Source: Hamiltosporidium tvaerminnensis
Taxonomy: Eukaryota > Microsporidia > Dubosqiidae
Length of the DNA stretch: 64,000 nucleotides
Assembly (NCBI GenBank): GCA_022605425.2
Contig: JAKIMF020000011.1
Coordinates: 558,001-622,000 of the forward strand
Direction: 5' to 3'
The notes under the pieces were generated by a model, which was given only the letters and a program-made list of their open reading frames with translations, was not told the origin of the DNA and searched no databases. Shown here piece after piece: positions 44,657-57,999 of this stretch; the stretch's first letter is position 1; every line of letters starts with the position of its first letter. The translations under genes and the position numbers were made by a program.

Positions 44657-47400
44657 TCGAAAAATCTTAGATAATAAGAGATAACCAAGATAATTTTCAG
44701 TTTGATAAGTTGTGGCAGTTAATTGATTGTCCAATATCTACAGTTTCAGTAGAAAAAAAGAAGGGTAAATACAAGACGGTTTACAGAGTTGTGATGATGT
44801 ATATTAAGTTTGTATTTTCTTTCATTCAATCGTTTTACTTCTAAATTATAAAAACATATTATCTTTGATAAAATTTTTATTTGTTTTAAGGCGAAATTTA
44901 ATTAGATATTTTTGAGAAAAATATAAACTTAACAGCTAATTAATACATAATTCATTGTATGTGATTAAAAACTACCCCTCTTTCGTTTTAGATATCTTCA
45001 AACAGAATATAGGAAGAAAATAAAACACCATTAGATTGCACGATCTTGAAATCGACGAATTCTTTAAATCAAAGAATAAAATCTTAGTTATATTTAACAT
45101 GAAGAGATTGTTTTATAATGTGAGATTTATTGTCTGAATAGCACAAATAAATTCGAATTTTTCTAATTTTCATATAGATAGTGTATTTATCTTATAAATA
45201 TTTCATAATTAATATAATTTAATACAACTGTGAAGGAAACCGAAGTTTTATTTCACAGTATTTATTGATAATGGGTTTATAAAAATAAATACAAAACCAT
45301 GGAGACATTATCTGTAAATATAAGAATATTTTTACTAAATACAAGATTTTCAAGTCTGTATTTGCAGAATAAACATTATTAAGCGAATTAAAACCGACAT
45401 TTAAATATTTCCGTACTATATTTTATAGTTATGATGCCGATTAGGTAATCAGAGAAAAACTAAATAAAATTGTTTAATAGAATGCTAGCATATAGTTGAG
45501 TGCTATACTTAAGTTTAAGCTTTATTTACGTTATATTATAGAGATTTACCATCATGTGCTAAATATAGCTAAATATGTTGTTCATGTTATATATCCTGTA
45601 AATATACGTTAAAAAAAAGTAAAACCTTAGGAGGCAGGATAAGAAGACGCCTAAACCAAAGCAAAAATTTGTTTTTAGAACCTTTTCAGGTGATATAAAA
45701 TGTAGATTCAGATGGGAAAGTATAACATTTCGCTAACTTGGGGATTAAAATTTTAGTTTTGATTCAAAATATAGGCTAAAATGTTTTGTTTTTTTAAGTG
45801 TAAGTAAAATGCCTTCATGTCTCAAACATCCATATTTCTAAAATATCGATTTTTGAGAGTATGTACAATTCTGTTTCGAACTTCGTATAATATTCACAAT
45901 TTGATTTATTTTTGTGCTGAAAATCTATGCTGAAACGTATCAAGCATTCATTTAAATTATAAGCATATCTATGTTGTTATCCGATGCCTGAAAAGGCGAT
46001 CTAAAAAAAAGTTTTTATAAATATGTAATACATAAGAGGATAAATATTAAAAGAAGATGGCCAACTTACGATGTTCTATTGTTTAAACAAGCTCTTCGTA
46101 TTTTAAAGTCTGTTCAAATATCTATAATTTCTATATCAGGAAAGTAACAAACCTAAATAATCGTTTTTATGATTTGTAAGTTTTTTTTAGAAAAATAATT
46201 TTAGGAATAAGTTTTATCAATTTAAATAGCACATTCGAAATTTGGACTATAAATGTGTCGATAATCACAAATCAGATATATTTTCTTATAACGAAAATTT
46301 TCATATTTCAAAATAAACTAATGAGCAGAGTGAAAAAGCGAGGTATCTGAGTGTAAATAAAATGTTTACAACTAAATTTATAATTTTCGAAAAAAAAATC
46401 ATAAATAATGCCTGTCCAATAGAGTCGTTTAAAGCCAAAAATAAAAATATCATATCGATAATATGAAAACTCTCAAATAGTATATTTCTATGGCCAAATA
46501 AATAACTGCAAAGAAAAACTGATTAATAACTGATTTGATTATAGTATTCATACAAGAATTATATGGTCACAAATTAACTAAAGACTGCAATATTATTAGC
46601 GAGAAGGGGCATGTTCAGACAAATAAAACCGATAAGTTGCTCGCTAATATCTCTATTTTCAAATTTATCACTTAGTTTAATAATAGATGAATGAATATAA
46701 TGATATCTTAGATAGCAGCTGAAATTTCAAATTATCTTATAAATTTCTAGAATACACTGCTTGAAAAAAATTACAACAATAATACAAGAAAAAAATGTCT
46801 TATTGTCTTTCCTTGGTGTAAGCGGTATGTAAATGCAAATAAACCCTAAAGTAATAATAAGGATTAAATATCTCAATATGACAATTTTTTGTTTTCTTAT
46901 ACAATCTATTAAAATTCTAAAAAAAAACACTTATGTAGTTTATTTTAAGAAAAACAAGTATTAAATCTAACCTTCTAGAACTTTCTTCTTTTTTACCGCC
47001 TTAAATATGGTTTTTACAAGAAAACATTAGTTCATTTTACTTCACAAATTAAAAACTGATTCCTATAAGTTAAATAGTTTAAATAATCTTAGTATAAAAA
47101 AACGATGTATAATACTAAATAGCATGTAAAGTAGGATATACGCATAGTTAGAAGTAAAAAACTTTGACATCAAATACATAGTAACTAAATGCAGTTATAG
47201 CTATTGGACAGTCATAATGAGAATATAAAATTCCGAAAAAACTTACAGCTATAAAATAAAATAATTATCGGCAAATTAGTTATTAAAATTTGCGAAAAAA
47301 AGAAAATTTGCAAGTATTTTTACTAATTTGCCTAAAACGTAATATAAGAAAAAAACATATTTTAGAATGTATTAAAAATACAAAAAATGCTAATGCGTAT

Positions 47401-47632
47401 ATTCATTCATCCTCGGCACTACAGCCCCGTGCGAGCCTTGGCTTCACTCAGTAATGCCCGCACCGGTATTTTTTCAGTGGATTTGCTTGCTTTTTCGGGT
47501 TTCGTAACAAGCTGAGTTTAAAGGGTGCGTTGTTAGCCCTACGCCCAACAACAATATGAAGGACAGTTCCCTTTTAGTCGCCTCTTACGACAAGCAGAGA
47601 ATACTCCAAACCAATTCTGCTCCCGGCATGGT
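47401..47632 (-). repeat. Family A interspersed repeat (copy A3, inverted)
   Basis: Reverse complement begins 'catgccgggagcagaattgg' and continues 'ggagtattctctgcttgtcg', 'taagaggcgactaaaaggg', 'gggcgtagggctaacaac', 'gttacgaaacccgaaaaagc', 'ggctgtagtgccgaggatga', 'atgaat'. This is the best preserved copy. Its stem gtcg/cgac replaces the atcg/cgat of A1. Confidence 0.8.
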
Positions 47633-50600
47633 GGGAATAATGCTTATATTATAGTTCAAAATCGCACTTAATATAAATTTAAAACCTAGAAAAGCGCGTA
47701 AATTTTAAAAAGATTTTAAGTATACCGAAGCAAAGAACACTAATCATATTGCGTAAAATACAGTTTTTTCAGATACTTAAATGAATAAAGTAGTCAGCAT
47801 TCTGATAAATTTATACCCGAATATAGATTAAAAGCGAAAAAAATTATATCATTCTATTTTCATACAATATATCTTGTCGAAACACGAACCTGGATTATAT
47901 CCGATAAAAGAATATAAGTTTGAAACATAAACCTTGAAGGAAATCTATAAAGTAGGTATTTTACCAGATAAAATAGGTCCTTTGATTCTATTTTTAAATA
48001 AAATAGCAAAGGAATAATCCCTGAAGCTATTAATAAAAAACGTGAAGTAATTTTATTTTTATTTTTATAGTATTTGATATAGAATAGTAACGGGTATTTA
48101 GATAATAAATTCTTGATAATCGTGTTATTAGAAAAAAAATATTTGAGAAGTCAACATATCTAGGAATGTAAAATAATGTGGTCTTAATAGTTTAAAAAAG
48201 TATTCCAGGTCGTAAAAACTTATTAGACAAAATGAATTTCCATTTTCTCTTCGCATGTTTTAATTTTTTTTTGAACATATAAAAGTTCTTGAATGCGCAA
48301 TATTATAGTAATAATAATAAAAAAAACATTAGAAATTATAGAAAAACTGATGCATATCATAGAACAAATCAAATACCAGCTAAGAATACAATATGAGTTT
48401 AAAAATATAATCTACACAAAAATTTGTATTTAAAGTAAAAGGTAAAGCCAAAAATAGAATAATATTGTAAATTATAAAAATTAAAATAGGGTAATAGCAT
48501 AAAACCATACTACTTCTTTACAATTGAATATAAATTTAATTTCAAAATTAATATAACCAAATTAGAATGGTTTGCCTTTTATATATAATTTTATCATCAA
48601 AACCACAATTTTATGAGTTAAATTGGTTTTTTTATTTAAATTTTTTTTTCTAAAACACCTTACAGCAAAATTTCCATCTGTCACTTCTGTCGGTGGACGG
48701 AGATTTTGAATCTAAAAGATATTTATTTTATTTTTAGAACAGGTATGCGCAATAATTTATAAAACTTTTATTATTGAACATTATTTTATTGGATTCAAAA
48801 TTTTAAATAAATTAATTCTAAACACTTTAACGAATATTTTATTAAAAATTCGAGAAAATTAATATTTTTTAACTTTTCAAATTTATGTATTTACAAAATA
48901 TTTATTGAATACAATTATGTATCATGATATATTCTGTAATATATACAAAGATTTTTGAAGTATAATCGATTAAACAGTTTTAACAATTTTTTTTATCTAA
49001 ACAGTAATATACCTATGATTTTTTTACATTTAAATGAGAAAAGAATAGAATAATGACAGATAGAATATAATTTGTATTTATCTAAAAAAAGAAAACTATA
49101 TATGAATATTGATTAAAAATAATTGCTAAATAATCAGTATAAGAATTTTGAATTAATGTGTAAATCGGATCTAGTGGTACTTAAACACACAGATAAACCA
49201 TACATGTACCAAATGCCGTATTTTGTATTAGTTATTTTACATGCATTTAGCTCTTTTTATTCGCAATCTATTCCTCTTTAAATTCAGATATATTTAAAAA
49301 ACAAATTGATGTTAAAATATAATAAGTCTGGATTATACAAAAACCAATTGTTTTATTTCGAAACAAAGAAAAGGAGTTAGAATTACTAACAGAAAAGAAT
49401 ACTGGCACCATCATATCAACATTCGACAGAAAAATAGCAATTTTGTTTTCCAAATAAGATATTACAACAGATAAGCTCTCGTATATAGTTCTTGTATTGC
49501 AGTTAATGTTTCGTTTCTAAATTATGTTCTTGTTACAATAGAAACCACAATAAGATCAAAAAAATGTTTATTTGTCCAGATCTGTTATTTTTTGCATTAT
49601 TTAAGTCGGAGTGTTTTATTAAGAAATTGTCTTTCTGGTTATAACACTCTCTTGGGACCATTTAATATCTTGTCACCACGATTCTTCCAATTTTAATTTT
49701 AAATAGTATCGGTAACTATAAGAGAAACTTTCTATGCGCTATAATGCTATATATGGTGTTTAGATTCGAAAATTACAAGCTTATAGATTCATCTAGCAAG
49801 CCAGAAGTAACAATAAAAAATTCTGTATTCTTACTCTCGTTTCATCTTTAATAACAATAGAAGACCATCTTGAAATATAAAGGCGCATTAATCCGTTTTT
49901 TAGGCTATTTTGCTTTCGAAATGGTAATTCAAAATTTTAGTTTTCCTTTGAAGTTATAGATAGAGTTCATTTTGTTTTAATATGGTTCTTAATGGTATAT
50001 GCTGAACAAATTTTTGAGTAGATCTATTCTGTAAAGTAATATTTATATAATTTTTTGATAAAAATATTCATAATGTCTCTTTTAGGAGTAGATCTATCTC
50101 GCGCTATCTTTTGCGTGGTTATTTTGATTATAAGGTGAGAGAAAAGCCATTATAGAATATTCAGGAATTGTTAAGAAATATCGGTTTCTCGTCGTATTTT
50201 GTGCTAGAGAATTCTAAAATTTTTAGGTGTAATTCTATGCGTACTTTTCTTTTTATTTTGGGTTGTAATTTGATTGAGTTCAATGTCTATTTTAGACCGT
50301 GAAATTGTGTCTAGAAGCAAAATGTATTAAAATTTTTGCTTCGGTATCTTCAGAGATATAACAATTCATCATAATGGATTGTGGTTTTTGATATGAACTT
50401 AATACTTCAGTTATATTTGTTTGAATCAATTAAATGTTCTTGTGCTAATGAAGCCAATATTAAAATCATATATTTTTAGGTAATTTAAATTATTAGTTTG
50501 GTATAAACCGATATTTTATTTACTAAAATATGTTAACTGCGAGATGATTTTTAATTGTATTTTTTATTAGATTGCTTTTGAACCCAAAAGTCTCATCATT

Positions 50601-51739
50601 TGATTTAACATATAATAAAGAAAATTACATTTCCAACTTAGTTAAACTCCCAAATAAACCAAAGTTATACTTTTTTTACTTGATTTAATTCTCTCGGTTT
50701 TCAGATATTTTAATTTTATTTCTGCAATTAGTCTCTAAATTCATTTTACTTTTAATCGATTATACATTTAAATATCTAAAATATGAAGTTTGAATGATTT
50801 TATAAATAAAATTGAAGGTTTTTTTTGATTTATACTTTAGTCTATGATGCTTGTTTAAATATCAAGTGCTGAAAATAAAATTGCTTTCGGAACATTTCCA
50901 ATTTCAAAGAATACAAAACTTTAAAACAAGAACTTAAGATATAAAAAATATTTTTTAATAGATATTATGCTCGAATATTAAACGTACTAATTTTTGATAC
51001 AAAAAAGTCAGAGAGGCAATATACAGAACATAATGGGAGATTCTGAGTTAAAAAGGATTAAAAGAACCAAAAGACGCAAGAACAAAGAGAAAGAGTTAAA
51101 ATAAATATTGATAAGAATTAGAAGTAATTAACAGACTAACTGAAGATCTATCGTAGTTTTTATGAATTATATTCTCGATGTATTTAGTACCTTGTAACTT
51201 TGATAATGTACGTTTTGATGATTAATATTTTTTATTATCTTAATATGAAATTTATATAAAATGATTTTTATTGAATTAGCATCGTTTAAATGTCATATGA
51301 CCAATAAAAAAACATAATTTCTCTAAAGTATAAATTTACAGACCTATTTTACAAAAATTCTATAATTTACAACCGCGAAAAACTATTCATATCTAAACAC
51401 AGTGAATGCTACATATAGGTTGGATGAAGAAGTCAATAAAAATAACTTGAAGAGCTTCGATTTACGGAAATAAATAAAGAAATAGAAAAACAATGTTCTC
51501 AAATAAAGTTATATTCCAAGAAAAAAGCTGTTTTCTGCTTTATCTAAGATAAAAATGTATTCCGAGGAGCAGAATATTCTGCCAACACCGTAATAAATAG
51601 GATAAGACATTTGAGCATTTGGTGACTCGATAGCAGAAAATTCATCGATTTGACTAGATTAGACGACACAAATAAGCGGTTGAATGCTTTACCTAGTTCA
51701 TTTGACTCGATACAAATATAACTTCTCTAAATGAAACAT

Positions 51740-52310
51740 GGTCCACATTTTAAGACATTTTTTGAAAAACTATATGCCGAAATGAAAGTTACACTAGAAT
51801 AAAAACTGATATTATATTAAGAAAAATGTTCAAATTATTTGTGCTGGATAAAAATAAAGATATATTTGCACGGATTGAAATAGAAATTACTACCAATGAG
51901 CGAATTTAAATACTCCAAATCGAAAAACCAAAAATTATAACCTATTAGTCAATAAGATTGATCTTCATTATAAGCCTATATCTATATTAGCTATTATGTA
52001 AAGTCTGGGATAATTTTTGACAAAAAATCTTACAATTTATGCCTGTAATACTCAATGCGAGAGACGAAAAATCCACATGATCAACTAAAAGCACTTTAGT
52101 TGAATAAAAGGCCAAAAGGAATTAGAAAAAGGCTGAAATGGTGTTGGTAAAAGCATCGAGTCTATCAGAAACTAAAACGTATTTGAAAACAAGCCGGTAT
52201 CAAGGAAGAGTGTTTAGAAATTCAAAAACAAAAAATTACACCCTAGTTTTCAAATAAATGAACTACACTTAGGAACCGACAATAAATATAAAAGAAGAGT
52301 CTGACTTAGC
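51740..52310 (+). pseudogene. Retroelement-like debris
   Basis: Two segments resemble sequences elsewhere in the window. About 51749-51815 aligns with 27548-27613. About 52270-52310 ('ggaaccgacaataaatataa' onward) aligns with the end of a 59-codon frame at 60927-61106, both reading 'EPTI' then 'IKEE' and Asp. Everything between is stop-ridden. The original element cannot be named with confidence. Confidence 0.35.
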
Positions 52311-54167
52311 ATAGTGGGGTTTTGTAGTTAAAGAGATAGAAGAAAATGTTTAAAGGCTTAAAAACATTTTAATTCGGATTTTTTTCAAATTAAGTGAATT
52401 TTTCTTAGATCAAGTTATGAGCCAAACTCTTTTTTATTGCACCAATTTTTATACATAACCTTTTTATTCATCTTTTTTTATTTTGCGTATATTTTTTATT
52501 ATGAGAAACAAAATAACCTGAAAAATGAAAGGAACAAACATTATAATTTAAGAAGGAAACATTGAAAATACCACCTTCTGCAATAAAAACAATCCGAGTT
52601 GAGATTTCGCCCTAAAGAATTTATTTTATTGCCATGACGATATACTACAATATGATGATACTTCTATCGCAATTGACAATAAATTTTCGTTTTCTGTCAC
52701 TTTTCAGTACTATTTAAGCCGCTAATATAATTAGTTTTCAATTTTTATTCATAAAAGCTAATAATATGCTTCGTTAATTCGTTTGTTTGTTTTTGGAATC
52801 TTCTTTAGTAGACTTCCATCATTAGCATTGAATTTAACAGCAATTAACTTTATATTTGCCTCAACTTTATAGAAGATACTAAGAATTGTCATTATTTTAA
52901 TTAGAAAGTTGCATTAATATCGATTTTTAGCATACAATATCTTTATATTTACTTGATCTTCATTAATTCGAACTTTATTATTTCTTCTTCGTTTTCAAAT
53001 TATTCCACCAATTAGGATCCTGAAGAAAATTCATTATGTGAAGCATCATTCTGGTAAAAAACAGAATTTCTGCCCATACAGCGCCTTAATCTTCCATCGA
53101 GATTTTTTCCATTATGCTCTTTAGGTTTTATTGCAGCTAAGCGATTTTAAAATATACATAGATCCTTCTCATTTACCGAAATAATCATAATTATGCCTGT
53201 TTTCATAAAATTGTATGTTTGTATCATATAATTTGTTTTTTATTTTGTGGTGCCTTATTTTTCCGGTAATATGAGAAACGCCATAATAGGTATGTAATTT
53301 TGACAAACTCTTTTTAATTCTCTTTTCGTAAAATATTGGGGGCATCTTCGAAAAAAATGAGCTTATAAAGCACTTTTGCAACATCAGCTGCTAAGTTTGC
53401 TTGCAATGAAAAATCAAATAAAAAATTTGTGGTACGTTCAGAAAGCATAAGATTTATCCAAAACTGTGGTTATCCGTTGTGCAATTTCGCATATCAAAAA
53501 GACATATTTCAATTTGTATGAATCCGATGCGCATTATTGTTTAGATTTGTCGATTAATACTTGGAAATTGATATGATATTGAATCGTGATACGTAGTTAC
53601 AAATTTTTCTGTTCGTTCTGGCTCAAAGTCTCAACGTTTTTGGTTGATTTCTTGAGATATTTTCTCTATTTATATGCAACCAGGAAAACTATAGAAGCCT
53701 AATCTAAGCCGCATATCTTAATGTTTTTTATTACTTTTTTAACGATGGATTCAACATTTGCGTATATTACTCACTATTTTAGATTTTATATCGACTGCTC
53801 GTTTTAAAAAATTCTTTACTGTTTGTCATTTATGCCGGAAAGTAAAATTCCTTGAATTTGAAAAGCATTTTAGCCTTTAATTCCATATTTTTTCCCAATA
53901 AATGCATTTTGCATAGAACTTTTATTAATGAAAATATAGTATATTTTCTACTCTTAAATGAATATAAATTTAAAAAAATTGCTTCTTATTATAAAAAAGT
54001 TTTGGTTTGAAAATATATTTAATTATAAAAATCATTATTCTATATTTAATATTGCTATGGAATAGATTTTACATAAATTAATTCAAAAAAAATGTTCTGG
54101 ATTTCTTTAATTGATAATTTATTCAAATATAGTATATACTGGCATATAAAATAAATTAAATTGAAAA

Positions 54168-54171
54168 CCCC
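54168..54171 (+). promoter_or_regulatory. CCCC start signal of the second paralogue
   Basis: CCCC abuts the ATG at 54172, exactly as in copy 1. This marks 54172, not a downstream GTG at 54239, as the ancestral start. Confidence 0.55.
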
Positions 54172-55879
54172 ATGATAGTTTTGTGTTTTATCAGAAGTAT
54201 TTTTTTTACTGAGATATATAAATCTTCAGTTTGCTGCCGTGTCTCATAACATCCAGGTTCAAGATAAATGTCAGAATATAAATGAATCTGATGATCGAGA
54301 ATACAGAAAGGATGATATTGAAAAAAGCCAAGAAAAAAATTCGGAAAAAAGAAATTTAGACCAGGGATACAAAATTAGGGAGACATGCGTCGAAGAAAAC
54401 AAACCCAATCAGGTTTTGAGATTAAAAGCCATTAGTAATATCCCGACTGATGAGGGTAATATTGGAAAAAACGATTTAACAATGAATACTTATAATAATT
54501 GCGAGGCTATTCCTGCTCGAAATACCTATTTATTTCAAAATAATTATGAAAATCCGGCAGCATACTATAATCAACAAATTTATCAAAGCCAAAAAGCCCG
54601 ATCATTTAATATGTACGAAACATCCCCAAATAGATTTTCTCATTCAACTTCGACTGTATATCCTTGGTTTACTAATTATGCGCCCTCTCAATCTTCTTCA
54701 AATATTAGTTACGCCTACGGACTCAAGGCTTTTGTTTCTTGCATTCAAACAGATAGACTATTATCGGAGACCGAATTAGTTAATTATGTTTTCACCTCAT
54801 TAAATTCTTTGAATTATTTCACAAATTTTAGAGATCTTTTACCTCTCATCGAATATCATTATACGTTTAAAAACATCAAAAATGCCTCTGCAGTAATATT
54901 ACATTCAAGAATACTTGATAATATAAGAATCAATGAAATGCGAATTAAAAAAATTACAAAAACAGCGGATGAAGACATGCAAAGAAACTGGTCTCTTTTT
55001 ACTGAAAAATTTTCAAAAATAAAAATAATAGATTATGATTCTCCGTTGGTATCATTTTTTCCTGGAATTATAATGTTGAAAGATTTTATTTACAAATTGC
55101 TTTTAGGAAAGGTGTTACAAGACAGAAATATATTCAATATTTTTGTTGGAATGAAAATGATAGAAAGCTTACTCTTTTCAAGCAAAGAAATGATTTCTAG
55201 TTTTTGTAACGAAAACAGCTTAGACATATTTAGTTATGGGCACGGTGCTAAAAACATAATAAACGTTCACAAGAAAATGTTTTTTACAATATTGAAAAAA
55301 ATATTATGTAAAAACTTTAATTTGTCAAGAAATTTTTTTATTACCCTAAGAATTACCGAAATAGGATGCGATTATCTTAGTGACGATAAATTATACCTAA
55401 ACAAAGCGTATAAATGCCATTTTTTGCGTACTTTTATAGATTCAATATTTTTTTTAGATGATGTGTTGATGAATACTGTTTCTAACATCTATGAAAAAAG
55501 TATTATAGATGTAGATTTACAAACCGGATTTGTAGTTCATACATTCTTTGATTTTTCAATACTAGAAAAAATTGAAATAGTTCCGGGCCTTTCTCTAAAG
55601 TTTATTAAATATTATTTAATTTTGTTGCAAAAAGAGGAATTTATAAGTTCTGGAAATATCAATCAAATAGTTTTTAAGGATGTAATTGAAAATTTAACCA
55701 TCGAAGTAGATAATTTTGAGAAAGAATTGACAAAACCGTGTTCTAGCCAGCCAAAAGAGCCTATAAATTTGCTTTTCAAATGCTTGTGCATTTTTAATTT
55801 CATTATTAAATGTGGGTTCAATAGAAATATACATAATAGTCTATATTTAGAGCGGATATCAGAAATATCAATTTTATGA
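54172..55879 (+). pseudogene. Large secreted protein family, copy 2, with a T-run frameshift
   Basis: Paralogue of 17081-18772. The ATG at 54172 opens a signal peptide matching copy 1 for about 10 codons, then an 8-T run (54200-54207) shifts the frame and a stop follows. With 7 Ts the frame would run through to 55879. The long open frame after the run (readable from 54239) encodes 546 aa with the same layout: polar N-terminal part, then a conserved core with 'SCIQTDRLLS', 'LPLIEYHYTF' and 'DIFSYGHGAKN'. The remaining 540 codons are free of stops, which argues against an old pseudogene. A sequencing indel, a recent mutation or tolerated slippage at the T run are all possible. Upstream and downstream flanks align with copy 1. 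No function recognised. Confidence 0.75.
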
Positions 55880-57999
55880 TTTATCTACATTAAAAGTTCT
55901 TCTTAGATTTTCTTCCGTTATTTCTTCTAAGTTATATATCTTTGATCATTTGTCATTATTCATTTTATATATTTTTTTGCATAAATTGATTAGGATGTGT
56001 TACAAAATCAGCATAAAGCTAAGAAAATGTAACAAATACGCTTGAGTGATTCACTAAGATGTCTGATATAGACCATAATAAAAGCCTTTGTATTTTATCT
56101 ACTTCTATACCAAAATAAAGTTTATTTTATGTTTAAATAGAGAGAACTTTTTGTGTATGGAGTCAATTCTTGTCGTATTTTAAAGCTATCCTCCATTTTT
56201 TCTGGCCCCATCTATTTTATATAATGGCCAGAGCGAAAATAACTAGAAAATTATTGAATTCAGCCAAGCAATTGTAAAGATATAAAGAATATAAATAACT
56301 AGAAGATTATTGAATTCAGCCATGCGATGTAAACATATAAAGAATATAAATAACACGAATACGTTTTCATTTTTCCGTGTACCTTTGTTTTTTAGAAGTA
56401 CTTATATAACTTTTTCGCCGTGTTCAAATATATTACATAATCTGTTTTGTTACGATTTCCTGAAAGTCTGGATCTGCAAAACAGTTTGAATATATAGAAA
56501 AATAAAAAATTTGTATTAAAGTCATAAGTATTTTTATATTACACTTTTCTTGCTTAATTATGCATAACCTTTTAAAACATTCCAATGCAGAAATATAATT
56601 TTATAGGATTTTATAATAAATTTTATTTTATTTCAAACTTAGAATCATATCTTAATCAACATGCAAAGAACAAAAATGCACATTTGAAAGAGCATAATCT
56701 TTTGTATTTTGCAAATGACAAAATTTCTACATTAAACCTGAATAAAAAAAATATCGAGAATAATTTTATACATTATATAAAAAGTCAATAAAATCATTTT
56801 TGCAGGATAAATTGTAATAGCTGCATTAGAATCGTAAAGAAAATGATCTAATATACAAAAAACATTGTAGGATAAGACAATATATCTCAAATATTTATAA
56901 TTTCCATGTTTAGTGTAAAATTCGTCTTTCTAAAATAGTTAAATGTATATTTTATGATATATATTATCATAATATTCGGAACTTATTAATAAAATGATTT
57001 TAACAGCAATTCTAAAAATTGGCATAATCCTTTTACACTCTTTTTCTGATGATGAAACATTAATTTAAATAATAATCCTACATAATAATATATTAATAGT
57101 CAAAAAATGAAGCAGGTGAAACAAAAAACATATTCAAAAGAAAGTTAAAAAGAATAGAATTTATAAATTTTGTTCGAGCCTTTTCTACTTAAATTCATAT
57201 TTCTATAATTTTTATTTTTTGATATTTTTTCTTTAAGTTTCTAATTAGTTGCTCGCCAAATTTCTTAAAATACTCTTTGCTGCTAAAAAAAGCATAATAG
57301 ATTTTTTTTCAAATTACCCTATCCTAGTAAGCACGATGAAATTTCTACTGTGTTTTACCAATGTCTATGGGAATACAAATTAAAGAAGAAAACAAGGGAG
57401 ACAAGATGTTTAAATAGAATAATAAATGCGGTGCCATTCCACACCAACAAAAAAATATTTCACAAAAAGCCCCTGGAAAACTATTCTATATTGATTTAAC
57501 AACAACAAATCCATCATTTTAATTCAATTTTTTTTAAGAAAATTAATATTCGTTTAATATTTTTCTTATCTTCTACAAATGGCTAGGAAAAAAAAGTTCA
57601 CAGCAAAAAAGTGAAATAATAAAGGCAATGAAAACCCGAGAGCCAGTTTTAAAGAGATAAAATTGTGGGATCTTGATGTCGTAAACAATATTCGATTAGC
57701 TTCCGTCACAAAATACTATCCATACAAGTAGCCACTTACCCTCAAAAAAACTTGTTGAGCTGCCCTAATCTATTCGCTAAGGCCATACCCTCTTACTCAT
57801 GTCCCGATTCGAATGATTTTAGACTAGCAATACCATGAAAAGCCTCAATACAGCTATATTGCAGAATAAAACCAACCGATCGTATTACATTAAATACCTG
57901 AATCAGTCACAGCCGTAGAGAAAGACTGGCCTATATCTCCTATTCTAGCGAGGCAAAATATATTCAAGAGAATGCCCAGAAATGGCTAGTCTGCGATCC
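55880..57999. other. Gene-poor region
   Basis: The first 100 bases align with the 3' flank of copy 1. A direct repeat of about 35 bp ('aactagaa' and 'ttattgaattcagcca' words) occurs at about 56240-56275 and 56297-56330. A 68-aa frame at 56585-56791 is listed separately. The rest holds nothing recognised until LINE-like sequence begins near 58 kb. Confidence 0.5.
56585..56791 (+). CDS. Small hypothetical protein (68 aa), doubtful
   Basis: ATG at 56585 to TAA at 56789. The residues 'SNLESYLNQHAKNKNAHLKEHN' have a normal mix for a helical peptide, unlike most chance frames here. There is no signal peptide, no start motif and no family. It could be the end of a decayed gene. Confidence 0.25.
   Translation: MQKYNFIGFYNKFYFISNLESYLNQHAKNKNAHLKEHNLLYFANDKISTLNLNKKNIENNFIHYIKSQ

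Larger units (their letters stand above)
38273..54167. other. Long gene-poor region (about 16 kb)
   Basis: Apart from one doubtful small gene (44432-44656), a family A copy (47401-47632) and retroelement-like debris at about 51740-51830 and 52200-52310, no gene is supported. Slightly GC-richer, stop-ridden stretches at about 40.0-40.4, 41.9-43.0, 51.4-52.3 and 52.9-53.7 kb suggest decayed elements. The last 80 bases before the second paralogue align with the region upstream of the first. Confidence 0.5.

Noticed and set aside
46727-46930. 67-aa hydrophobic minus-strand frame
   Set aside because: It begins with GTG and has no ATG. Its hydrophobicity is expected from T-rich DNA.
53169-53384. 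71-aa minus-strand frame with His/Tyr/Lys-rich composition
   Set aside because: It could be a piece of a transposase, but no motif or second copy was found and the neighbouring sequence is stop-ridden.
54239-54241. GTG as the start of the second large paralogue
   Set aside because: The CCCC-ATG at 54172 and alignment with copy 1 show that the ancestral start is upstream, before a T-run frameshift.
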